A stretch of 64,000 nt of DNA from NCBI GenBank assembly GCA_944470555.2, contig OX104134.1, positions 16,223,248 to 16,287,247 on the forward strand, given 5' to 3'. Position numbers and translations under genes: made by a program. The notes under the pieces were generated by a model. It saw only the letters and a program-made list of their open reading frames with translations. It was not told the origin of the DNA and ran no database searches. This DNA is from Heterobilharzia americana (taxonomy: Eukaryota; Platyhelminthes; Trematoda; Strigeidida; Schistosomatidae). Shown here piece by piece: positions 47,151 to 59,535 of the stretch (within the stretch, counting starts at the first letter, position 1; each line of letters begins with the position of its first letter).

Positions 47151-49639
47151 AAGGTGTACCATATTTAACGACTACTGTACCACATAATAAATATTCCTAT
47201 CTTCGTCTCTGTCTTCTTGTTTACTTCAATGTCAACTCACGTCAACGAATGAGCATTCAGAAAAAGAATAAAAAGCCATTTCCAAAAGTAGAACGAGGTT
47301 ACTCAATAGTGCATCATGTGATAAAACCAACTGGAAATGTAAGAAATTAGACAGGTTGAAAGTTGTCTCCAGATGTGAAATGAAGTGTTCAGGAATCTGC
47401 TAGACAGGTGAATAAAGAGACAAAGACATCAGTTCAACAGCAGGTAACTCAGCAGTAAATATAATGGGTGGAATTCGAGAGGTAGAAGTTGGCATTAGGA
47501 TCATGGTTGAAGGAGAAATTGAACATACCTCTTCTACAGACCAAGTTCTGAATAGAATTGGTCGATTATCAGCGTCTTCATCGTGCTTAAATTCAAAAAC
47601 TTCACTCCTTTAAAACCATTTACTGTGATTTTGTAGATGATTTTGAAATGCGCTTCTAGTGAAGTTGTGTCACCTCAATTAATGAGTTCAAGAAATTGAC
47701 TGTTGATTAACTGATATTAACCCAACAACAACTACGCACGATAATTCTGAGATGTGTCTAGAGACTACACGTTCTGATTATGCCAATATGAGTGACTCTA
47801 CAAAAGCAAATGAACTTATAAACAGGCGGTGATATAGATCAAAGAGGAATTTCGTACTTGATAAATCTATGGGGAAACTCTCCTGAAGTTAAACAGAAGA
47901 GAATATCTTTATCAATGATCTGATCAAGCATTTATTCTTGACCTCTTCTGCAACGCTATCTCTAAAATACATATTCGTAATCAAAGTCTTCTTCAGTACT
48001 GAGGGCGTTTTCTCAGTGTTTGCTTGGTTTTTAATATCTTTCTTCAGTGAACCTAGAGAAATAACTGTCATGTAAGAGCTTTTATTGAAATCTTCAAACA
48101 TATAACCTTTGCAGAACTTTACATTTCTCCACTAAAGTGATTAGATTACATTTCATTTTCTAATCAGAGGAGCAAGGCCTTAGAGATGGGTACACCGAAC
48201 AACCCGATTTATTCATTGGTAATAGACTTCTGTTCATCTTTAATGATTAAAAATACAGTTGTGCAGCTTTAGTGAATAGCATCATGAAAGGGCAGGTTTT
48301 CCTTACTGAATTATCTTTTCTTTTCATTTTATGATACATTTCAATTGATAGGATCTTCCGAATTGGCTAACTTCAAATGTATTTATCTTTCGGAAACGTC
48401 AATGATCGAATTTATATTTGAGTGGATCCTCTGTAATGAGTTTCGCCTTGTTTATCGCTCTGGATATACAGAGTCACAGTGTTTAAGTAATCTGAATTGA
48501 TTCTATAGTGATAAACTTATATCGGGGATTTGATTCACTTTTGTTAGTTCTTCAGCTGCGTTACCATCTTTTTTTCAAACAAGCCAAAGGATTCATCGCA
48601 CTGAAACGAAACTGCGAATGACACTAGTGGTCTTCAGTTTTCAACTACTCTTGAATATTGATGTGATGTTTTGTTTTGGCGTGCATATATTACTGCTATC
48701 TGAAATATGAATGCTTCTTGACTGGTTTTTACTCCCTATGTAGTCAAAAGTAAATTTTGGCTATGTAAAGATAGTAAAAACCAGCATTTTAAGGCCATTA
48801 AGGATGTGAAAAATTGAGGAGTGAACGCTGAGGTTGACTAATGCGTTACAAACATTTATCAAGCAACTTAAATGTGTTTTATTTCACATTCTACTAAGAA
48901 CATGGTTATTCCTACTATCTTCTTTCAGTTTAAGGGCGTTACCTGGATTCTTCTGTTCAAATTCTTTTACTGTCATTCAGTAAGAAATTAAGGCAGTAGA
49001 GATGAGAGGTTAAAGGTCTTTCCCAGTGTCATGATGAAGGATATTAGGTCATAAAGCAAGGGATTTAGCGTTTTACTCCTAAAACGTAATCGAGACCTAC
49101 ACCTATGACTATATAAAGAAACCTACTTGAATATCGATTTTAAAGAAGAAAGTCTGGTAGAAAAAACAGTAAACTGGAACTAAACCAACTAAATGGCTAC
49201 TGGTTAAGTGAATGAACATTCTTCTGCATGCACCAGCAGGTAATAAGAATAGGTGGTTGGAGCAAATAAAATAAAAAGTATTAAACAGTTAAAAACGCTG
49301 AAATTCCAGTCGTCACGTAATTAGTAATCCATGTAAAACCATCATGACAGTCTTAGTTGATATTAATTTAACATTATTTTCTTTTCTTTGTTCTGATGAA
49401 ATTTTAGTCTATGAGACAACTTACTTTGTACTTGATTAACTTTCAGACTGACAGACAGACACAGCAGAAGAACTGAGAAACTATCAAAGAAGAGGGTCTG
49501 GATCAATTTGCCAGGTTAGATGACAGCATACAAAGAATAAGTGGATAGAAAAAGTGATATTAAATTATAGAAAAGTGTATGAGATGAGGGAGAGGAAATA
49601 AACGAAGGTTAGTGAAAACGCTCGAACTTTCTAGGCTTT
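47151..49639. other. Unassigned interval
   Basis: No gene, RNA or repeat recognised. Confidence 0.45.
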
Positions 49640-49880
49640 CATCTGCGCTACAGTAAGTAATTCTCGGACATGTCATCAAGAATCTCCAGCCATTGATAAT
49701 TACTACCTTGAGGACCCCAGGTAGACAGTTTACACCTCACTTCATAACTCAAACATTCAGTTAAGGTCTTCATGGACTGGTACTAATTCTATGTATAACT
49801 ACTTTAGCGTTTTCCTAACTCACTCCTACTTCGGTTGACATCGCTTGCCAGGATATGCGGTGACTGAACATGAATGACAT
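49640..49880 (-). pseudogene. 3' end of the second non-LTR retrotransposon family (fragment)
   Basis: The minus strand reads WYQSMKTLTECLSYEVRC, then WGPQGSNYQWLEILDDMSEN. This parallels the TWYQSMKSLTVGL...RCGLPS region of the 35.4 kb fragment and the WGPRD...NQWLETLGDMAQN-like pattern of RTE-type C-termini. It is frameshifted and truncated. Confidence 0.65.
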
Positions 49881-50548
49881 ATTTTCAAGCAGCCCGGACT
49901 AGTGAAAGTTCTCAACTTCTTTGATTGTATCCCCTTCATTGTCTAGTGTTTTTCATCTAACCTCCCCGTCGTTCACACTGTGATTCCACCATGCGAGAGA
50001 AATGTTTAAAAGAAACCTGTGTTAAGAAACTTATAATCTCTTCATAGGTTCTTTCAACGGTGTGGACGGAGTGGACTGCAGCACAGTGTACTCATACTTT
50101 GATGAGTAGTTAGATATCTCCCCCAAGGGGAAATGACTCCGGTTGGAGAATGCCGAGCAGGTTTTTTGTATTCCTGCTCAGATTGCGTCAACATGCAACC
50201 CATTGGTGCTGACGCAAGTATCCTAGTCAGTTTGACCGTCGACACATTCTACCACTTCACACTTTATCCTTACACTCGTTGTGGCTACAGACTAGTCACG
50301 AAGCGGTATCTTACATTTAACTAGTGGGGAACGCATGTCAGCTATTACATAAATGTATGCTCAAGATGTTTGAAAGACTCTGCATTTTGTCAGTGTCTTC
50401 GCCGCACAGGACTGTGTGCAGATATAGACACTCTAATAAGAATGTATATTTTACCGATATTCAATACGATCTCACTTGGTTAGCTACGATAATAGGTATT
50501 ACGCAAGAGACGATTGTTGTATTTGAGTGGTAAATGATGCTCAGGATT

Positions 50549-53500
50549 TATTATTATTATTAGTCCCTTGGGTTCCTAGTGGAACATAGGGCTTCAGTAG
50601 CACGCCTCCAGTGACCTCTGTTCTCCGAGATCTTTTGAACCTGGTTCCACGACAGCCCAGAAGCTCTCATTTCCTCCTCGCATGACCTCCTCCATGTCAC
50701 CCTCGGACGTCCAACTCGTCGCTTCCCATGGGGATTCCACTCGAGGGCCTGACGCGTGATGTCCTCAGTCGGCCTTCTCAGTGCATGGCCAATCCATCTC
50801 CACTTCTTCCTGCATATTTGTTGCGTGATAGGTTCTTGGTTGGTTCGTTCCCAGAGTTCCTTGTTGCTTATTTTTTCTGGCCATCTGATCTTCAGCAGCG
50901 AGCGTAAGCAGTTGTTGATGAATGTCTGTAGTTTATTGGAAATCCTTTCGTGACGCGCCAAGTCTCTGAGCCATACAAGAGCACTGACTTGACGTTGGTG
51001 TTGAAAATCCGTATCTTGTTCCACATGCTGAGTGCGGAAGATCCCCACACTGGTTTCAGGCTAATGAACGCCTGTCTTGCTTTTCCAATTCTGACTTTGA
51101 CGTCCTCGTCCGTCCCGCCTGTAGTTGAAACAGTGCTTCCTAGATAAGTGAAGGAGGTTACTTCCTTCAAGTTTCTCCCGTTGACGGTGATTGGAGTTTG
51201 TTGTTGTTGTTGATGGTGGTGGTGCGGTATCTTCATCACTTCTGTCTTCTCTATATTCACCTGAAGTCCCGTCTTAGCTGCCTCTTCTGTCAACTTGTTA
51301 GTTTTTGCCTGCAGATCTTCAAGTTTATGTGACATTAGGCATAAGTCATCGGCGAAATCCAAGTCTTCTAGGTTCTTTTCCGTCGTCCAGTGTATCCCCC
51401 TCTTCTCGCTGCCTACTGTTTGCTGCATGATCCAGTCCACCACAATAAGGAATATCATGGGGGATAGTAGGCAACCTTGTTTCACTCCTGTCTTCACTTC
51501 AAAGGCATCACTGAGCTTCCCATTGTGGATTACTTGGCATGTAGCATCTTCATATAGTTGTTGAATGAGGCGGATAAAGGTTTGCGGTACTCCGTAGTAT
51601 TGAAGCAGTTTCCAAATTACTTCTCGGTCGACGCTGTCAAAGGCCTTCTCAAAGTCGATGAAGTTGAGGTAGAGAGCTGATTGCCATTCTACGCTCTGTT
51701 CTATGATGATACGAAGCGTTGCAATTTGGTCAGCACATGATTTGTACTTCCTGAAGCCTGCCTGTTCCGGTCGCAGTTTTGAATCCAGTGCGTCTTTAAG
51801 CCTCTCCAGGATGATGCGGCTTAATATTTTACTTGGGGTGGATAGGAGAGTGATTCCTCGCCAGTTCTTGCAAGCACTGAGGTCTCCCTTCTTCGGCAGT
51901 TTGACAAGGTAACCCTTCTTCCAATCGACAGGTACCTTCTCTTCCCTCCACACCTTCTGCAATAGTGGTGTGAGCATGTCCGCTGTTGTCTCTGCATCTG
52001 TTCTCAGTGCTTCTGGCGGTATTCCATCTGGTCCTGCTGCTTTCCCGCATTTCAGTAGCTTTATGGCGTTCAGGACTTCCATTTTCGTTGGGGGATTTAT
52101 GTTCACTTGTAATTCAGCGGCTGCAGGTGGTATTTCTGGACGAAGTGCAGGTGGTGGTCGATTCAAGAGCTTCTTGAAGTGGTCGGCCCATCGTTTCCTC
52201 TGTTTCTCTTCTTTTGTAATTAAATTTCCTTCTTCATCTTTTATTGGTTTCATCTGTGTTGGTCTCTTCCCTGATAGCAACCTGGTTATTTGATACAATG
52301 TCGTCAGGTCTCTCTTACCTGCAGCCTGTTCTGCTTCACTTGCCAGTGTGTCGTAGAAGTGTCTTTTGTCTTTGCGTGCACTCTTCTTCACTTCTTTATC
52401 CAGTGTTTTATACATTGTGCTCAGTTCCTCTTGTCGTTGAGCATCCTTGCACTGGTTTATCTTCTGTTTCACCATCCTCCTCTCCTCTATCAGCTTCCAG
52501 GTATCCGTCGAGATCCATTCCTTGTCTTCCTTCTTCCTTCCTAATACTGTTGTGCAGGTTTCTTTCCACATAGCTTTCAAAGACTTCCAGTGTTCTTCTA
52601 CACAGGTTTCTTCAGGGATGTCCCTCGACGTCTCCCATTTTGTCTTGATGGCTGCTTTGAAGGTCTCCTTTGTAGTTTCATCCTTCAGTTTCCGAGTGTT
52701 GTACTTGAATTGAGGTCTATCACCAGCTTCCTTGAAGGCTTTTAACTTGATTTGGAAGGTTCCTTGCACTAGATAGTGGTCTGAACCTACATCTGCTCCT
52801 CTTCTTGACCTTGTGTTAAGTAGACTGCGTCTCCATTTTCTTGAGATTGAGATAAAGTCGATTTGATTTTTAGTGTGTCCATCTGGTGAAGTCCATGTCG
52901 CTTTGTGAATATCCTTGTGCCTGAACACACTGCCTCCAATCACCAAATCGTTGAATGCGCAGAATTCTGCAAACAATTCTCCATTCTCATTCATTTCACC
53001 TAGCGCCTCTCGACCCATGGTTAGTTCTCTTCCCGTGTTGTCCCCTCCCAGTTTGGCATTCATGTCGCCCATTAGAATTTTGATATCGCCAACTGACGTC
53101 TTGTCCAGTGTTGATTGAAGTTGTCTGTAGAATTCCTCCTTTTTCTCTTGCTCTGCATTATTTGTAGGTGCATAACATTGTATGATTGTGACCTTTCTTC
53201 CTTTTGAGTTGAATCTTGCTGTCATGATCCTGGAGGAGATTGGTTCCCACTGCATGAGAGCCTTCGATGCTCTTGAGGACATCATGATAGCCACTCCCTC
53301 AGTGTGCTCGTGGTTGGCGTCTGGGTGACCAGAGTAGATTATTGATTCTCCAGTTGACAGTTTGGAGAGTCCACTCCCATTCCATCTGCTCTCGCAAATC
53401 CCAAGCACTTCGATGTTATACCTTCTCATCTCCTTTGCAATCTGGGCTGCCTTACTGGGTTCAAACATCGTGCGGACATTCCATGTCCCCACGTTTACTT

Positions 53501-53744
53501 TCGCTTTCATCGAGAGAAGACACATCGGCCAATTGGCTTCCCGAAGGCTTTCACCAACTGGCGTCATTTCGCCTCTCCGATTCCAGCGGGGAATAAGTTT
53601 GTTTTCATTTTTTATATTTTGTTTGTGCTTTGAAGTTTCTTTAGCGGTTAGATTTGTTTTACGGGGTAGGGTTGCTAGCCCTATGCCCAACCTTCCCTCT
53701 TTACCCGGGCTTAGGACCGGCTAGTAACTAGTAAACTAGTTAAC
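50549..53744 (-). mobile_element. RTE-like retrotransposon copy F (full length, nearly intact)
   Basis: A 3.2 kb non-LTR retrotransposon on the minus strand, ending 3' in a short TAA-repeat tail (50,549-50,562). CAGGATT flanks it at 50,542-50,548 and 53,745-53,751, a likely 7-base target-site duplication; its exact limit merges with the tail. The 5' leader (53,700-53,744) is more GC-rich and carries repeated ACTAGTT. One long open frame encodes endonuclease plus RT. It is the only copy in the window with all domains, and probably one of the youngest. Copies A-E align to it. Confidence 0.93.
50560..53690 (-). pseudogene. RTE-like endonuclease/reverse transcriptase ORF of copy F (one visible frameshift)
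   Basis: The enzyme nicks target DNA and copies its own RNA at the nick. The open frame runs 932 codons from 53,690, where the codon is TTG. The first in-frame ATG is at 53,567-53,565, before TPVGES. Endonuclease motifs in order: GTWNVRTM, GICESRW, IQCYAPT, GDMNAKLGG, NQIDFIS and GSDHY, all catalytic residues present. RT motifs: KAAGPDGIPPEAL, LPKKGDLSACKNWRGITLL, FIDFEKAFDSVDR, GVKQGCLLSP, and FADD as the catalytic YxDD-type box. Near 50,943 one base is missing compared with copies B-E (AAAGGATTTCC versus AAAGACATTTCC). The frame then ends in 20-odd wrong residues. The conserved C-terminus (RWIGHALRR, WNPHGKRRVGRPRVTWRR) continues in another frame to a stop at 50,560. Confidence 0.93.
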
Positions 53745-53823
53745 CAGGATTATTATAATTTTAAACTCTTATGTATTATCATTTTGACTATATGAGATAG
53801 TCGTGGTTGGCAGATTAGTATTT

Positions 53824-54086
53824 ATACTGGGTGAAATGAGAATGTGAACCGCGACTGGATTCGAATCAGCAGCCACCTGGTTTCCAGCCCGATGCTCTAC
53901 CAACTGAGCTATGAGACTAGAATGTAGGCTAGATTTTTATCTCACTTCAGACATCAACAGTTTGTCCTGACTGCAGTCCGGCCTTGAAGCTCAGTCAGTT
54001 GAGCATCGGACTAGAAACCCTCTAGTCGCTAATATGAATCCTGCCGCAGCCCAGATTTTCATTTCACCTTCAATCATCACCCAGTA
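53824..54086. mobile_element. Palindromic pair of tRNA-headed SINEs (copies 3 and 4)
   Basis: The left copy (minus, 53,926-53,824) reads CTCATAGCTCAGTTGGTAGA, then CATCGGGCTGGAAACC, then GATTCGAATCCAGTCGCGGT and a tail CATTTCACCCAGTAT. The right copy (plus, 53,984-54,086) reads GAAGCTCAGTCAGTTGAGCA, CATCGGACTAGAAACC, TGAATCCTGCCGCAGCCCAG and CACCTTCAATCATCACCCAG. They face away from a 57-base spacer. Good A and B boxes remain in the left copy. The lack of a paired acceptor stem and the presence of tails argue against genuine tRNA genes. Confidence 0.83.
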
Positions 54087-54484
54087 TATATGTATACATG
54101 TTTAACTGAGTATACATGCGACCTAGATCTTGTACTGTCCATTCCTTCTTAGTTAGAATATACGCTGTTCCATAATCGGTATTGGCTACATGGCTGTGGT
54201 TGTGAACCTAAATATGAGATATTTCTTGACACTGGTACTCTTTTTGGCTGACGACTCTGTGTTTTCCGGATGGATCTTCTCTTTTATCTTTGAATATCAG
54301 TGCCTACATTTCGGCTGTGATTTTGTACAGGGTTGTACATGTGTACACCAACTTTAATGACTTTGGTTGTAGCAGCTGAATATTAGTATTTGTTAAAAAT
54401 TCTGTTATATTACTTCATGTTGTATAAGTGATGATTAGTTTTAGCTCGTCGATAAACCTACTAGTAAACATTGCAATGTGCTAT

Positions 54485-54655
54485 CAAATATGAGTATGCT
54501 GGCCACGGAACCTGACGGTTCTGCGTTCGATCCCTGGCGGGGTCATAGATGCACACTGTCGAGGAGTCCCATACTAGGACGAAACATGTATCCAGTCCCA
54601 TGTTTCCAATGTTTCGCCATCTGATGTCAGTCCACGATGAATACCAACCTGAAAT
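54485..54655 (+). mobile_element. Hammerhead-family element T7
   Basis: A tRNA-like head with box-B-like GCGTTCGATCCCTGGCGG, then GATGCACACTG, TCGAGGA (CTGAGGA altered), GTCCCATACTAGGAC, GAAA, CATGTATC, CAGTCCCATG, and the tail CATCTGATGTCAGTCCACGA. Stem II and GAAA are perfect; the CTGA part is changed. Confidence 0.76.
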
Positions 54656-54660
54656 ATAAA

Positions 54661-56519
54661 TATAAGTAACAAATTCCGCTCGAAACGTCATTCAGTGAAA
54701 TAATACTGTATCACTGTTTGCTATATCAAATAAACAATCTAATATCGAATTATACCCTGCAATAGTGCCTAGGTTTTATTCTTACAAATATAAATTAAGC
54801 CAATCGATTACTTTTGAGGTCTGTTTATGTGAGTGCACTTCCTAGTCAGAATTTCTCATTTCTCTTTCGATTACCCTCAGCTTTTCCATCCTATCATTTT
54901 ATTTATCAGACTTCTTTTGTGTGTAGTGACCTTACGGTGTTATTAACCTGGAATTTACCGGTTACGCAAGAAAAAATTCAAAGGGTTTGGAAGCTTATCC
55001 TGACACCACAGCACAGTACGAACCGTGATTGTGGCAGTGTCATATGCCTTATGATAAGAAAATAGTTTCATTAGTTTTAGATAACGTTTTACGTTAATTT
55101 TTCGTATCAAGGAGGAATATGTGAATTTCTAACGCTTATCTATTCGATTACCAACCTTTTGTTCATATGAGTAGGTTATGAAGACAATAATGTTTACACA
55201 AGTAAACAGATAAATGTTCATTTTCATTTTCTATTTCATGTGAGATTTTTAAGATTTTTTGTTGACATGACAGCATGATGGTTAGGTGCATGTAGCTATA
55301 TCATGGAGACGCTGTAGTCAAGTTTGATTGTGTCAAGACTATGTAGAGTTTATCGGTATTCACCGTAAATTAGGCTGCTCAGTAGAAAGATGAAAACCCG
55401 TCTCCGCCATGATATACAACAAGGCCACTCAATCCAACGAGCAAGCGCCTACATTATCTTTAATCCTATTGGTTCATATTCCTACTCAAGGTTATTCAAT
55501 CCATGCAGTAAATTTTTAAAATGCAGCTTTAGTTCACGCTTCTCGCATATCAACTGTTTAGTCTAATTAGCCCGGTAAAATAAGTTATAAGCATTTTGAA
55601 GTTTAGCAGCTTTGTAAAGCTGGAATAAATTTTCCTCCGATTCATTCTTTATGAACGAAAATAGCTGCCTCAAGATTTGATTCTGGAAAACGTTGGTTTA
55701 AGTTTTATGACGGTGTTTTCTTCCGTATCAGTAACCAGTATCATAATTTCCCATATGAGTTGTTAAATACTAGTGTTACTTACATACCTAGAGATTTTGC
55801 TCATATTTTTATCAGCTAAGTATTGTTCAAAAAACACATTGGAAGTATGCAAGGTTTATTAATTTTTCTTTGCTGTAAATCTTTCAGAATTTCTCAGACT
55901 GCTTGAATGATTTAACCAGCTGAGGTGGAGCCGCTACCAAGGTTGCCTTTTGGAAACAAGATGCACAAATGGGATAGGACAGTTAACATGATGTATCCTT
56001 ACTAAAATCAGGGATTAGAAGCTTTCTCATATGCATATAGGATATCAGTGGTCAGAAAATATTTAAACAAATAACCAGTCACAGCCTGCATGATGATGCA
56101 TACACCAAGCCGCCATTTCGCATGTCTCAATCCAACCTTAACATCGTCATACGCGTGCCAGTTCAGTTCATATGGTTGAAATATAAAGTCATTGTACTGT
56201 GATTTACTCTATCTAGCAAGTGATCATTGTGATGTAGAGACTATAAGTATGCTGTCTGCCTCAAAATTGGTGCACAACTGATAAGTTTGACTTAAAAAGA
56301 AATGAGACAGGTATTAATGGAAGTTTGACATTTTACTACCATTGTCAGTTTATGAGAGCATAAACCCGGCCATTCCATTACAGATTACAGGGATTTTTAG
56401 GGTTGTGACAAAAACGTCATGTGTCTCGTGAAAATTTTCAACAGAACAAGAAAAACAAGGATCGTGCACAAAATATAGTTTATAGGGTGTTAATGACCTT
56501 GAAATACTAATGATTACCA
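54661..56519. other. Unassigned interval
   Basis: No gene, RNA or repeat recognised. Confidence 0.45.
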
Positions 56520-56521
56520 GG

Positions 56522-56525
<4 letters not shown>

Positions 56526-56566
<41 letters not shown>
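56526..56566. repeat. (AT)20 microsatellite
   Basis: An uninterrupted AT run just upstream of element T8. Confidence 0.96.
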
Positions 56567-56567
<1 letters not shown>

Positions 56568-56587
56568 CTATGCTGTATCGTGAATTG

Positions 56588-56800
56588 ACAGAGGTAGGAA
56601 ACTGTGGACCATTGAATTCCGACCCTTTGACTGGGTGGCTTACACATTTACCGCAAGACCTGAAGGTCCTAAGTCCGGTCCCTGGCAGGGCCGTTGGTGC
56701 GTACTGCTGATGAGTTCTTTACTATCAAAAACAGCTGTCCACTACCTCCAAACCTTCAGTAGTTCTCCAATTTATGTCGATCCCTAATGAATACTACCTT
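56588..56800 (+). mobile_element. Hammerhead-family element T8
   Basis: The head GAGGTAGGAAACTGTGGACC is as in T6, with box-B-like AGTCCGGTCCCTGGCAGG. The module at about 56,700-56,750 reads GTACTG, CTGATGA, GTTCTTTACTATCAAA, AACAGCTGTC and CACTAC. The tail is AGTTCTCCAATTTATGTCGA and AATGAATACTACC. CTGATGA is perfect, but stem II and GAAA are disrupted. Confidence 0.74.
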
Positions 56801-57929
56801 ATATATAATACGTTATAAAAAACTCCATACCGCATAGGTAATTGGAATTCAATATGAGGCAGTATGTTTACTGAAATTTCAAACATCACCTCATATACAT
56901 TAATGTTTACAGTATGAAACGAATAAATCACATTTATTGCTTACTAGACAATAAACCACCGTACAAAGCGACTAGTGATAAATTACGTCTAAGTTCATTT
57001 ATGAACTTTTCTTTAATTTATTCAACTGGATTGTATAGTATGATTATTACGTATTCACAAAGATTAGAGTAACTGGTTCTTTACATGGAACATTTCTTGT
57101 TTCATTCGACGGAAGTGAGACTTTTATCTTAGTGTTTATGTAAAAAAGAGATTTGACAGCAGTTGTATTCCCAGCTGAGTGATTAGATGTAAAGATTCAA
57201 AACGGTAGTGTTTGGTTTCAAAGGTAAGGATAAAGCCATGATCTGTTCGCATCACTACCCATCTTTTAGAATTGATCTCTTCAAGGTATGCCATGTGGCT
57301 AAATGTGGCAGTACTGTGTGTGCATGTGGTGTTGTGGATCGTTCTTATTGAAAACAGGTAATGTTGTTGTTAGTTGTGCTAGTGGGTTCAACGGTGAGCG
57401 CCGGCAGTGTGTTCAATTTACTGATTACCGTGTTATTTGTGAGTAGGTTTTCTGTGTACTGCTGGATAGTATCATTATACACGAATGCGTCTACTTCATT
57501 CAATAAGCTGCTTGCAACTGGAATACAATGAGTATTTTAAGAACATGTGTCTTATCACATGTAATGCTGGATAACTTTTTAATTTACAGGTTTTAAACAC
57601 ACTATGACTCATGGTAGAGAAGTGACACTCAAACCTTCCCGAGGCTAGAATCATTTACAAAGATTAAACACCTCATAGTATGTGGAAATTGAAGGTGAAT
57701 CTGACATATTAATTCCATAATACCAGCCAAATATGCAATAATTCGATTCACGGAATACCAATGTCGAAATCATAGCAAATCTAGCTAGTGAGAAAGGTTT
57801 CCAAATTATGAATCAATGTACTCATGAATGAAAGTGTTTGCGTGCAGGAAAACGTTAACGTTCAGTCATTTGATTTCTTATTACGAGGAAGTTGAAGACT
57901 TTTTAACTAAGGAGTCATATAATAGGATT
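56801..57929. other. Unassigned interval
   Basis: No gene, RNA or repeat recognised. Confidence 0.45.
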
Positions 57930-57990
57930 AAACGACTGTCCAGTGATAACAGTTTTTCAATGGTTCTCCAATCGATGTCATTCCGTGATG
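57930..57990 (+). repeat. Hammerhead-family tail fragment (T9)
   Basis: CGACTGTCCAGTGATAACAG, then CAATGGTTCTCCAATCGATG and TCCGTGATGA, is the 3' end of a T element from stem III/I onward. The 5' part is missing. Confidence 0.65.
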
Positions 57991-58012
57991 AGCAGTACTT
58001 TGAAATACTTTG

Positions 58013-58014
<2 letters not shown>

Positions 58015-58081
<67 letters not shown>
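58015..58081. repeat. (AT)33 microsatellite
   Basis: An uninterrupted AT run that ends exactly where RTE copy D begins. Confidence 0.96.
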
Positions 58082-58083
<2 letters not shown>

Positions 58084-59531
58084 AACTGGCGAGGAATCAT
58101 GCTTCTGTTCACCCCAAGCAAGCGAAATATTAAGCCGCATCATCCTGGAGAGGCTAAAGAATGCACTGGATTCAAAACTACGACCGGAACAGGCTGGCTG
58201 GCTGGCTGGCTTCAGGAAGTACAAATCATGTGCAGACCAAATTGCAACGCTACACTACGCATCATCATAGAACAGAGTATAGAATGGCAGTCAACTCAAC
58301 TCTACCTCAACGTTATCGACTTTGAGAAGGCCTTTGACAGAGTCGACTGAGAAGTAATTTGGAAACTGCTTCAACACTACGGAATACCACAAACCTTTAT
58401 CCGCCTCATTCAACAATTATATGAAGACGCCACATGCCAGCCAAGTAATTCACAATGGGAAGCTCAACTCAGTGATGCTTTTGAAGTGAAGTGAAGATAG
58501 GAGTAGGAGTGAAACAAGGTTGCCTACTATCCCCCATGATATTCCTGATTGTGGTCGACTGGACTGGATCATGCAGCAAACAGTGGGGAGCGAGAAGAGT
58601 GGGATACGCTGGACTGCGGAAAAGAACTTAGAAGATCTGGATTTCGCCAACTATGACTTGTGTCTGATGTCACACAAACTTGAAGATGTACAGGCGAAAA
58701 CTAACAAGTTGACAGAAGAGTCAGGCATGGCAGCGAAGATGGGACTTCAGGTGAATATGGAGAAGACAGAAGTGATGAAGATACCCAACCGTCACTAACA
58801 ACAACAACAACAACAACAAAATCTAATCACCATGAACGGGGGAAACTTGAGGGAAGTAACCTCCTTCACCTATCTAGGAAGCACTGTTTCAACTACAGTC
58901 GGTACAGGCACAGACGAGGATGTCAAAGCCAGCCAGGATCGGAAAAGCGAGACAGTCGCTCATTAGCCTGAAACCAGTGTGGAGATCTTTTGCACTGCAC
59001 TCATCATGTGGAACAAGATTCGGATTTTCAACACCAACTTCAGTCAAGTCAGTGCTTCTGTATGGCTCAGAGACTTGGCGCGTTACGAAAGACATTTCCA
59101 ACAAACTACAGACATTGATCAACAACTGCCTACTCTGTCTCGTTATTGAAGATCAGATGGCGAAAATAATGAGAATAAGCAACAAGGAACTGCGGCCTGG
59201 CGACGCACCAACCAAGAAGCTATCGCTGAACAAATATGTGGTGGAAGGAAGTGGAGATGGATTGGATTGTATTGGATTGGATTGGGCATACACTGAGAAG
59301 GCGGACTGGGGACATCACGCGTCAGGCCAGGTGGTCGAGTGGAATCCCCATGGGAAGCGACGAGTTGGGCGTCTGAGGCGAGGGTGACATGGAGGAGATC
59401 GTGCTAGGAGGAAATGGGAGGTTGTGGGCTGTCGTGGAGCCATGTTGAAAAGATTTGAGAGAACAGAGTGCATTGGAGACGTGCTACTGAAGCCCTATGT
59501 TCCATTAGGATCCCAAGGGACTAATAATAAT
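58082..59531 (+). mobile_element. RTE-like retrotransposon copy D (5'-truncated)
   Basis: A plus-strand copy starting within the RT domain at the KNWRGI motif and running to a TAA-repeat tail (59,520-59,532). FEKAFDRVD is readable before a stop, and so is a displaced FAN-type version of the FADD region (58,644-58,660). Frameshifts and a GGCT expansion (58,192-58,210) break the enzyme. A 155-codon frame at 58,920-59,387 with SVLLYGSETWRVTK is identical in translation to that of copy E. No clear target-site duplication is seen, as the left flank is a TA tract. Confidence 0.9.
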
Positions 59532-59535
59532 AATG

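Noticed and set aside
53850..53917. Functional serine-like tRNA gene (anticodon loop CTGGAAA)
   Set aside because: The anticodon stem pairs poorly, the long variable arm of tRNA-Ser is absent, and the copy is part of the SINE palindrome.
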